From NCBI GenBank assembly GCA_013399875.1, contig VXAZ01008133.1, forward strand, positions 910,552 through 974,551: a stretch of 64,000 nt of DNA, read 5' to 3'. The position numbers and the translations under genes are program-made. The notes below the pieces were generated by a model. The model saw nothing but the letters and a program-made list of their open reading frames with translations, did no database searches and was not told the origin of the DNA. Below are positions 47,435 to 58,346 of the stretch, piece after piece. The stretch's first letter is position 1. The number at the start of each line of letters is the position of its first letter. The DNA is from Gymnorhina tibicen. Taxonomy: Eukaryota; Chordata; Aves; Passeriformes; Artamidae.

Positions 47435-48520
47435 TGGGGGGAGTACAGGGGAGCCCGGCCGGGGTGGGGGCTGAGGCGGGCAGTGCGTGGGGGGCTTCCC
47501 GCCCTGGCCGGCGGGCGGAGCAATCCGCCTTTGGGCTGTGCCGCTGGGGAGCGAGCGGGAAGCGCGGCTGCCCCATTCCCTGCGCGGCTCGGGCTGAGCG
47601 CGGGGCTCTCGCTGCCGCTCGGAGGAAGAGGAAGTGGCCGCGGCCCCCGGCCGGGCTGAGCGGGAGCGGAGCCGCCGCCCCGGGCTGTGCCGAGCAAACT
47701 TTGTGCCGGGCGGCGGGGCCGTGTGGCGGCGCGGCGCTGCCCCGGCACCTCCCTGTCGCGGAGCCGAGGGGGGAGCGGCCCGGGAGAGCGGCGGGCGGGC
47801 GCGGGCGACAGCCTGAGTAGGAGGAGGAAACGCTGTCAGCGGGGCCGGCCGTCTCCGCCCGCCGGGCATCCTTCAGCACCGCCGGGCTGCGCTTCGCCCA
47901 CCGCCTGCCTCAGGTACCGGCGCGCACCCCTCCGGCTCGGCGGGCAAACTTGGCGAGGGAGCGGGAGGGGGTTACTGCTGGGCAGGGTCGGCGCGCCGGA
48001 GCGGGGAAAGCCGCTCCGGGGCTCCGACTCGTCGTGGTCCTCTGCCTCTCGAAGTTCGGAGCGGGGCGCGGGTTGGCCGGCGTTCCCGGGTTTGGAGGGG
48101 CTGCTGGAGCCCGGCGCGGGGGGCACTGCCTCCCGCCCGCTGCCCGGGCGGCTTTCGGGCTGTGTGCAGCTGCTCCGGAGGGTCCGCTCGCTGCGGTCCT
48201 GCCGAGGGGCCGGAGCGGAGCCCGCCCGAGAGGGCGGCGGGTCCGGCGGGCAGTGCCGTCCTATCAGTCCATGGGTGCGGAGACCGCCGGGCTGCCCGCG
48301 GCTGGGGCGGACCGGAGGCAGCATTGCCGACTTCCAGCCAGTGGGATGGTTATCCGCGTCCAGCCGCCGCCGCGGTGAGGCAGAGCCGGGAGAGGAGGGA
48401 GCTCTGAGGGGAGCCGGGTGGGCGCCCGCCTGCCCACCCAGCCCGGCGCCGCTCCTCACATGCCGGGCACCTGGAGGCGGCGGTGCCGTGCCATCGTGTG
48501 GCTGGCTGGGATCTGGGATT
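47435..48520 (+). promoter_or_regulatory. RFTN1: RFTN1 CpG-island promoter and presumed leader exon
   Basis: A dense CpG island of about 1.1 kb immediately after the antisense CR1. A plausible leader-exon donor is CGCCTGCCTCAG/GTACCGG at 47913/47914, but other GT sites exist and the transcription start cannot be fixed. The island lies 10 kb upstream of the raftlin start exon on the same strand, with no other gene between, so RFTN1 promoter is the simplest reading. Open frames of up to about 290 codons on both strands are GC-rich chance frames: they lack domains and overlap each other. Confidence 0.7.
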
Positions 48521-51500
48521 TTACAGTCGCTGTTTTCCAGTTTTACTGCCTTTTTAAGTTCTTGATACTGTTTCAGCACGGTTTTCTTACGGTATAAAGA
48601 GGCAGAGTGACCATGGTTCAGCATTTATACATCTGAGTATGAAATACATCTCTCTGGTTTGTCTGAATTCTTGTCACAACAGCCTCTTCCTACTCTCTGT
48701 GTATTTTTGGAAAAGGAGGATTTAGTTGGATGGACTTTACAGTTCTTCTTTGATACTTTCGGCTTAGTCAAATAATTAATGGGAGACATTTGTTCTCCAT
48801 TACGCCTGAGCGTGCTTCCCTCAGAGCGTTTCTAGCTCGGACCAGGGAACGAGCTGAACCAGAGGCTGCTGTGTGGCAGGACGGGGAGCGGTGCTGGAGT
48901 CTTGGTAGGAGTGACTGTTGTGCTAAAGCGAGTGCTGGACTTAAAAAATAATAAAAATATAATTATCCCTGACAGAATGTTCTTTAATATTTTCAGCCAA
49001 AGTTTGGAATCTGTGGTCTGATTGTATACTGCTTCAATTTTCATTCCCTTTTAAAAAAATCAGTTATTTATTTATTTAGTAGGAGAATAACCTCCTATTT
49101 AGTAGGAGAATAACCTTATCAAGATGTATCTGGCCTCTGGCCTGGGGCAGGAGATCTTTTTATACATCTACTTTTATGTTTTATTTTTAAAGAATACAAT
49201 CCATTTCAGGTCCTGGTATTGAATAATAAGTTACTGGTAATAACCCTCTTTTTCACAATGCTAGTGGTCACATTTGTGTATTTAGTTTCTGTTTTTTCTA
49301 GGGAAAAAGAAAAGTCTCAGAATGAAGGGTTATTTTAGGAATCTAGCTTAACCTCAAGTAGGTTAAAGTAGACAAGGGGCTTTCCACCTCTTGAATGCTG
49401 GCATTCCCCGGACTGAGAATGAGAATGTAGCATGAAATGAGTATATACATCTGTGATTAAATACCTGGGGGAGCTCTGAGCTGTGGTACTGGGAAACACA
49501 AATGCCATATTGGGTATAATGAACTGACCTTAGACTCTGTGGTGGAAAAGCTGGGGTCACAGACTTGTGAAGAATAAAAATTAAAGTAAGTTGATGAAGT
49601 CTCTATTTGAAATAAGTAAAAGATATTCACATAACTACTATTCTATCCCTAATTTCATGTGAGATCCCAAAGCTCCACACCTGGCTCTAGTGGTCCGCTT
49701 TACCTTTTGCCTTCATCAGTTGGCTGGGGTTTTACTCCATGGCAAACTAGCAAAAGGCAGTAAACATAGGACTGTCATGTCTGCTGGGGCAGACATGTCT
49801 GTAGTTTCGTGTTTTACCACAGACATCATCAGGGTCATTAAGCAGTTGTGCATACATTGCAATATGCATCTGTTTCTCATGCCTGTTTTCTGTGGGTTCC
49901 GAGTGGTGTGGGGTTAACTTTAAAAGAAAGTTGGATCCATATCTAACATTCTTATGCATACTTTTGTCAGGTTCATTCAGTCTTTATTTTCTAAGCTGCT
50001 GTAATTTCTCTTTATGTTCTTGAGAGTAGTTCTCTAGTCTTTCTTAGCATCCTGGTAGCCTCCTGTTGTCACATGGAGGCAACTTGCTTGAACGCTTGCA
50101 CGTGGTATTTTGGCATAAATTTAACCTGTGCGTTGTTCAGTGACTTTAACACTTTGTTATCTTGACCAAAAATAGACTGCCTATTTTCTAGAAAGATGTG
50201 GTATTATCTGAATCTTCTGCTGTACTGAAAGACAGCATCGTGGTATCATCAAGTATTAATTATTTTGGATGCGTGTTACAGGGTGATGTGGGTGGTGTGG
50301 GAAGCAAGGGTCTCCCACCAACCTACTGTTCCTCACATTGCTCCCCACCGCTAGCACAACACTTGCCTTACTCCTCCACCAGTTCTCTCTGATCCTGTTT
50401 GCTCCTCTACCTCCCACCCTGTTGCTCATGTGCACACACACACTCCCACACAAACCTGCTCTGTTTGCCTAGAGAGGGTTAAGCGTTGCTGGTGGCAGGG
50501 AGCCCACAGAGATGGCCTGGTGACTTGCAGGCCCAGAGACAGCACAGAGCGAAGTAAGTGTGTTATGCAGGGCGGCAGAGTCGAGCCCAAGTCAGTGATG
50601 TGAACACTGCATTGAGAACAATAGCATCTAATAAGAGTTTGTTGAAATCACGTTATCATACTGGCGTGTTATTTGACATGCTGCATGCTAGTGCTGTGCT
50701 TTCTTTGTGACTTGTGTATACAAGACCTGTCAGGGTAGTCTGTTCTAACTTTACTGAATCTGTATCTTCTTTATCCGTGTATTATTTTCCATTCCTCCTT
50801 AAGCTTAGAAACTCTGGAAGCTAGACTAGCAATTGTCTTAATTGGCCAAATTATGTTTTTCTCTGTTTTTTTTTTTGTGTAGTCAGGAAATTTTCTTGTC
50901 TCCCTGGGAGACAGTACCAAACCCGATGCAGTAGTTTGGTTTTTAATTCTAGCAATTGGGGCTGCAGTTCATCGTGACAGGTCTTCCAGGGTTCTTGGTA
51001 TGAATCCAGGTTAGTCCTGGATTTGTGTTCTGCTCCTGTTGACTTGTGGTATCTTTGGCCTCTCCTACTTGCCTTGGCTTCTGGCACATTTTCGTTTTAT
51101 GCTGGTGTTTCTTGATCCGAGACTGTAGTTTCCTCTTCTGAACTTTGTTCCGGTCCCTTAAGCTCTCTGCTTATTCTGCCTTTCCTTCTTTATTAGGTAA
51201 TTCATCTCACTGTGTCTGGAAACCTTCTTATGAATTCTCTTGTCACTTCCTTGGGTTCCAAGTTCTGCAGATACTCATATTGTAGTTCAAACATGTTCCA
51301 GACCTCCCCTGTGCTCACATCCTCCGATTGCTCATTCCTGTTCATCTCAGTAATGAATTCCTTAGTTTTTGAGATTTGCTTTTTGAAATGAAAAACCTTA
51401 ATTGCAGATTTACTTGGGTTGCTCTGCAGTTTAATTTAAATCAGATCAATCATAAAGGATAAATCTGGGATTATTCTTTCACCAACCTTCCTGTAAGCTG

Positions 51501-54500
51501 AGATTTAGTTATCAGCCTCAAGTCTAAAATCCTGACAGCACCGGTCAAATTCATAAGTATATGGTGAAAAAGAATTGGTCAGCTGTAACATCTGACAATA
51601 GATGGGACTGATTTATGGTAATTCTTCCTTGTATCTATAAGTATTTCAGAATGTTTGAAATTGTTTGGTAAACATTAATTACTTAAGCACAGATCCCTCC
51701 CCACAAATAAAAACTATTGCAGTATTTATTGAATATATGCTTACATATCTTCCTGGATGGTAATACTTCTGGAAAAAAAAAGACCGAGTGGGTATCTCTT
51801 GGTAAGGAATTTCCCTCTTAAATGGCATAATCTCACAAAAAAACCTGTGCAGTGGTAAGCCAGGGTGGGAGAAATGAGGAGAAGTCAGGAGCATGGCTCT
51901 TTTCTGGGAACTAACAAAGGATCATCCTGGCATCCTATTCTGCTTTCTTTGTTTACCTGTATACCCAGTTTGTCTGGTCTGGTGTTTTTAATTCTGTGCT
52001 TTGGTTATGCTGTTTTTCTTGCCTTGTTATTCCTCCTCTGCTTCGTTGCTTTAACTATGCTAGGAAAGGGACTTGACTATAATTTGCAAGCTCTCTCAGG
52101 GTTTGTTTAGAGCTGAGTTGGGGGCTAAACACTCTGGTGTTTTGTAAACTGGGAAGATGCAAGTATTAAGTGACCACATGCCAGCAAGTGAACTGAGCAT
52201 GAAGTGCTTATTATTTTGAAAATGGAAAGGTCAGGATTGCAGGAGTGAGGGTTTAAGAAAATAAGCATGTCTCATTACTGCACAACAAATACGAAGTCCT
52301 GTAATTATTTGTAAATACCTTCTAGCATCCCTGTGAGGTAACTAAGTATTACTCATGGGAGGAAGAATGAAGATGAAAGGTCTTAACCAAAATGAAGAGA
52401 GGAAACCTATTAATACATTGCAGTTATCTTGTTTTCCAGCTGCTGCGCTCATCAGTAAGAATACTATATTCCATAATTTTGGGAAAAGAACATTAGCAGT
52501 AACCTAGGATATGTATTTTAAAAGATAAATTAATTCATGATAAAGCTTACAAAATACGTTCCCTAGTCCCGGCCAAAAAATGCTTTAAATATGTTAATGC
52601 AAGCAAGCTTCTTCTCACTAATTTTCTTAAAAACAAGCTGACAAGCATTAATTTTCCATACATCACGTTTTCCTTGGATGCCATTGTAAGCACTAAAACT
52701 ACCTTGTTCCTATTTCAGATGGTAGTGTAGTTCACTTACACACTTGCTAGAATATTCAGTCTAATGCTATATACTTAGCAGTTGACTCTAAGATTATAAG
52801 TATTTAAAAGAATTGTTTTGGAATTATTTTCAAATCATCCCTCTAAGTAGTCATTAACATCATGCACTGATTAGTTGAAATAAACTATTTAGCCAATATG
52901 TACTTAGTTGATAAACATCCCTTAAATTACTTATTCTGGTAATCTATTCAAGCTTCCATTAGCCATGTGGTTCTGTTACATTCAGTGTAATTATCATTAT
53001 TATTCCTTGGAGATAAATTGTTATGGAGTTTCATGAAAGGATGGATCAATAAATCAGAAAATTAGCCTCGTTTGTTCCCCAGTATACCCCCAAAGAAAGT
53101 CAAATAGAAGGAAAGGTGGTTGTTTTGGTTTTTTTTCCTTCTTTTCTTTGTGCTCTTTTCCTGCTGCAAAGGAATCCTGGGGTCTGAATCACTGTTAACA
53201 AGAAAGTAAGTTGTTAGTTACGTGGTATTATTTTATCCTTGTTCTTTGCTAATTCTGAACGTGTTGTATTTCATCTATTTTGAACACACACTAGCAATGT
53301 GAAAAAGCAAACCCAAGCTGCAAGAGGGTATTTTAGGAAAGCTTAAATTCAGACATCATCAGGTGAGAATTTGACACGTCTCTAAAAGAGTTGTAAAAAT
53401 TCCTATGGTATATTCAAGATACATTCATTTTCATGGATCACAGAGGTGATTAAAACTGGAAATACTATTGGCTTTTTTTTTTTTTTCCTTGCTGATTACA
53501 ATTTGTTGTAATTTTTTGGCTTTTTTTCATGGCAAAGGATGGTACCGGTTTCAATAAAACTTGTATTGAGAAGGAGCGTTCAGGGGCAGGTCATTTACCA
53601 TGCTGGGATGGGTTTCTGTCCTGTACCTCCAGATGCTCCCCAGAGCTGCTCTGCTCCTAAAATACACAATGAAGGACAGTACTGGGGAGGCGGAGGTGGC
53701 AGCAAGAGGCTTATTCTGTGGCTTGTGAGCTGGGTGTTTGTTTGGGATATACGAATCCTGGGTTAAATTTCTGAACTCAGTTTGCAGAAGCAAGCTGCTC
53801 CTTTCCTAAGCGGTGAAGGCCTTTGCTGTCCTTCACAAGAGAAACTTAAAAATTAATTGACTGGGCTTTGCTGTTCTGCAACTCAGCATACCTTTTATTT
53901 TTGATGCTTTGCGGAATTAAAGTGAAGACGCAGACTGAAAAAACCCGGTCTGTTGCGAGGTTTGGGTTTCAGTTCTAGTTTTATCATCACGTGGCTGAAC
54001 ATATGAACAGTTTGAGATCAACAAGATCATAGAGCACGTGTAAGACTAATTTGCAATCTAAGTGAGTTTGTGGACAGAATTAGTTTTTCTGGCACATGTA
54101 ATTGTAAAAGGCCATAGCTAAATCATAATTTTAGGGGTTAATGTTCTTTATTAAATGTTACTTTTTCAAGGTTTTTTTTCTAAGTATAGAACTTTTGAGT
54201 TGATAATTAATTTTTGCATTAATGGAAAAAAAATTGTATGTCTTAGAACCCACTGCAGAGCAAAAAGATGTTGAAAATTTGGCAGTGTCTTTGAAGGATT
54301 TTTTTTCAATTTACTAAAAAGTGAATATTAGTGATAATACTTCGTTTTAATATGAATAAAAGAAAGTGGAACTCACATGCAGGTATAGAAAGTGAGGATA
54401 AATCTATGTAATATTGTAACCTTAAGCATGTCTCATAGCAAAATAATACACCTTCTGAAAAAGTGCATTGAAGTGGGTTTAGATTACTTTGAATGCATCA

Positions 54501-57500
54501 GTGATGAACATTATTACAGCACTCTTTGATAACTGCAATGTAGAAAATTAAGAAGGTGAAGAGTGTCCTGTTGACAAGTAGATTTGTAACTGAACAGCAA
54601 GGAGATATTTTCAGGTGATGGTGGGAAGACTCTGAACAGCACTAACTTTGCTGCAAAGGAAAGGAAGAGAGTGATAACTGAGGTTAAAAGCCTTTGAAAA
54701 AGGTGTTCAAAGCTTGATGTTATAAAGCAAGCTGTCCCAGAAGGATGCTTGTGGGATAACTTTGGGCAGAATTTGGTGATTGAGTGATGACTTGTCATAC
54801 ACACATCATCAGTATATTTGAGAAAGCTTTTAAGTATTCCTACATCTGTGGAATTACTTTCGTATTTAGATTCCTGTGTTAAAAGTAGGAACTTAATATT
54901 AAGATTTGTTTTCTACAGGTGTAGCACTTTTATTCTAATTACTGTGGAAGAGATTGTGATGTTGTGAAACTTAATTTTTTTCCCCCATTCCTCATTTTTT
55001 TTCAAGTGAAAGCATCTTTTTTCATCATCCTTTTCCATATGTGTGCTCTAAGTAACATAACTGCCTATACTTGAAGAAATGTGAGAAAGCATTTATCCTC
55101 AAGGATACTGACTGAACTTTTAGCTAAACAGTACAAAAAGGAAAATTAGTCTTCTAGTAAGCAGTCACTCAGGGAATTAATACCAAAAAAAGCATGTTTT
55201 CAGTCCACCCCCAAGTGGGCAGGTAGCTCATGGTGGATGGCTTGAGGGTTGTTTCTGTTCACAGAGGTCATTGCTCACATGGGCAGTGAGGGTCGAAGAG
55301 TTTTTCTCCAAAGGAGGGCTGAGAAGATGTTTGCTGGAGAGGCACAGGAGAGTGTCTGTGGCTGCTGTTGGAAGTGCAGGCTTTTATTTTTTAGCACTTT
55401 CACCCTAGTTTGGGAAAGAATGCAAAACTCTCAGCGATGTGAAATGCAGAGTCCCCAAGGCCTCCTTCTGCAGCCATCACTGCCTACGAGTCCTGTGGAT
55501 TTCAGACTATTTGTACAACTAAAGGTTGCAGGCACTGCAGCGGAATGACCTCTGAAATGGAATTTTTTTCCTTATGAAATGCTGTGTACTTACGGTGTGT
55601 AAGAATTACTGGGCTGTCGCTGAAACAAGAAATTTGGTACACTTGCTAACACTTACTGCTATCTTAATTCATCACTAGCGCAAGTGTATACTGCTAGATG
55701 TGTTCCATCATAGTTCTTGGAAAAATACCTATTTAGGTATTTTTTAATTAACTGTATTGTTAGGCTCATTAATATGCAACATATGTTTATTATTAAAATA
55801 ACATTTTAGACTGAAGCAAGTAATATTGCACAGGCAAAAGAAGAAACTGCTATATATATGAAAGAATAATCCTTTAACTGTACTAGTTGTCATTAAAAAA
55901 AAAAGGTGGAAAGTATCACTTCGGGAACATAAAAAGATAATGAGGATTTTTAACCTTAAATTCCAAATTAAAAAAAATTGAGCCTGCAAACCTTAATTTC
56001 GTTGATAGAATTGTTAAAGTAGTTTTTATCTTTATTTCAAAATGATGAAGGAAGGTTGTTTTCTGCTGGATGAATCCACCAAATATTGAAACTTAGGAAT
56101 ATAAATGACACATCATCCTTTTTTCTCAATGCTAGCAAGTGTTTTTTCTGCTTCCAGGTTCTGTGTGATTAAATATTTGCTATGTTACTTTTTTCAAGTT
56201 CAATGTGTTGTTCAGTCCTATTTTGATCTATTTATTAGGGACTTTGCAGGAAGATGTAGGTGTGCATTTAGGGACTTTGCACATGATAAGAAGGTGGGTG
56301 GTATTGTTGAGCCCAGAAGGACTTCCAACTCCTTCTTCCAAGGCTGTTGGAAAGTGGGGTGAGACTACTGCTGCGCAGTAGAAGTGCAAAGAAATAGAGC
56401 AAAGTTATGAGGGATGAGTTGGAAACTTTTCAGTTAGTTGTGCTGGATAAAAATAAGGAGAAACAGGTTCTTTGTCTGCTAGGAAGTTGACAGTAAACTG
56501 TGAAGGTGGTGATTCACCTGTGAATGATGATTTTAAGTGCAGTAGGTGTATTATTTGCAGTAGAGACAGGGAAGCATGAATGTTATTTTCATAAGTCTTG
56601 TTAAGATCTCATTTTGAGCATATGGCCACCTGTGTTCATGTAGAGAAATGAGAACAGTGATGCAAATGAGAGTGAGTGGGGTGATGAAGGGAGCAGAGAT
56701 CCTGTCTAGGAAATGTCAGAAAAGGACTTGAGCGCATTTATCATAGCAAAATACAGCAAGGGATTTGGTAACTATTAATAAGAATATTTTCACAAGGAAG
56801 TATGAGGGAGGGACAAAATTTATAAAAGTTAAAGCACAGTATGAATAAAAATGTAGATAATTTTCTGCAAGTAGTTTCCAAATACATTGAGGCTGTACAT
56901 TTGACTAACTTTCTAAGCTTTTGGGGGATGGAACTGTGGCATAAGCTTACAAGCAGCTCTTTGGAGACGGTGAACCTGAACAAGTTTTCATTCTCTCCTT
57001 TAGGTTTGTTAACTGTCAAGGTAAAGGCAGCCCTTATCTGTGACTGAACTTGCTCAGGTGCTCATTGCTGTCTGTCAGAGGTTGCAGGGAGGCTGATGCT
57101 GACCTGTTGCAACCTGATGCTGACCTTCCTGATGCTTTATGCAGTGTGTTACACTGAATGGATCCCATGCCTTGAAGTGTCTGGGGTGGCCTGTGGGAGC
57201 CACTTTTTGTTACTGAGCATTTATTCTGCATTTCCCTCCCCGTCCCCAGAGCATGAGTTTCTCTGTGTAGGCAAAGGCAGGATGTTGGGTGGGTTGTAAT
57301 GAAAAACCTCAGGTGCCTACCTGGTGTGTCTTCATACTTGTGTTTTTCATACTTGCTGCTGGTTGAAACAATTTGCCTGAAGACCCACTGGTGTTGTTGA
57401 GAGGAGTTAGAGGGTTTGGATCATCTGGATATTTTCACCAAGTAATTATTCAGTTCTTTCCTACTCAGATGAGCTGTAATGTGCAGGAATATTGAGAAAC

Positions 57501-58190
57501 ATTTAATGTGTAGCAGGAATGGTTGTCAGGAGTAATCCTTTAAAATGTTGTGGGCTGGCAGCTTATTAAAAGAGAGCTACATTTATCCAGTGCAGTTCTG
57601 TAGCCAGGTGCCTCTTCTGTTTTGAAGACAAATTCTGTAAAGTCCCATTATTTGCTAAAAAAATGAGGTGGGAGGAAGTGAGGTTGTTTTGTAAATGCAG
57701 GTAGTTCTCTGCAGAGAGAACTTGCTTTTCCCATTGAATTACAAGGCTAGATATTAATTTGAATGTTACAGAGATCTGTGTAAAAGTTAATACTATGTGG
57801 TCTCTTAGTAACTGCATATATAGAAATTGTTATTAGGTTGACAACCTTAATATTAGCAAGTTATTTTGCATTTTCAGCTACTTTTTATAATGGAGTATGT
57901 GTCTTCCAGGTGTACTGTTGAATACATTTGAAAGATGCAAAATACATAAATTAAACTGTCAATTTTCCAATAAAATAATAGTATGCCTGAGGGTAGATCT
58001 GAGTAGTATATACTTCAGTTACTGTCTGAGCATTTATTTGATTATATGATTTTATGTAGTTTGTAGGTAGCTTGTATTTAAAAATTAAAAATCATGATAA
58101 TGTATTAGTGTGGGGCATGAAACCAGAAAGAAAAAACTCAGAGTTAATCACGTTCATGCATTTTCCCTTTTCCCTATCTATTTGTATCAG
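48521..58190 (+). other. RFTN1: RFTN1 intron 1 (presumed)
   Basis: No coding exon recognised. It contains the near-perfect 23-bp tandem duplication at 49073-49118, several poly-T runs, and a block at 52430-53050 rich in TAATTA/ATTA homeobox-type cores without repeat signature. A weak reverse-transcriptase-like translation near 56220-56330 is discussed under findings. Confidence 0.55.
49073..49118. repeat. 23-bp tandem duplication
   Basis: Two adjacent 23-bp units (49073-49095, 49096-49118) containing TATTTAGTAGGAGAATAACCT, differing only in the last two bases. A local duplication, no further copies. Confidence 0.9.
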
Positions 58191-58201
58191 GAACTGCTGA
58201 A

Positions 58202-58346
58202 ATGGGTTGTGGATTGAACAAACTAGAGAAGCATGATGAAAAACGACCTGGTAATATCTATTCAACTTTGAAGAGGCCCCAGGTAGAAACCAAGATAGAT
58301 GTTTGCTATGAATATCGATTCTTGGACTTCACAACACTAAATGATA
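58202..58346 (+). CDS. RFTN1: RFTN1 (raftlin), first coding exon, partial gene
   Basis: Raftlin is a lipid-raft-associated protein of the inner plasma membrane that supports raft integrity and B-cell-receptor and TLR signalling. The exon (acceptor TTTGTATCAG, exon from 58191; ATG at 58202; donor GTAAGT after 58346) encodes 48 codons plus one base. It starts MGCGLNKLEKHDEKRPGNIY, continues STLKRPQVETKID and ends in YRFLDFTTLND. Gly2 and Cys3 are the N-myristoylation and palmitoylation sites needed for raft targeting. The first residues match mammalian raftlin almost exactly. Only 11 nt of 5' UTR precede the ATG in this exon, so a non-coding exon 1 is required upstream. The remaining exons are not found before the window ends, so this is only the N-terminal part of a protein of over 500 residues. 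RAFTLIN-2 is a less likely alternative. Confidence 0.95.

Noticed and set aside
46820..47869. 349-codon minus-strand open frame
   Set aside because: Its C-terminal part is CR1 ORF2 and its N-terminal part is CpG-island DNA read by chance. The junction is the CR1 truncation point, so it is not a fusion gene.
47687..48565. 292-codon + frame and 262-codon minus frame in the RFTN1 island
   Set aside because: Overlapping long frames on both strands are expected in very GC-rich DNA, where stop codons are rare. They are rich in Arg, Gly, Ala and Pro and have no domain.
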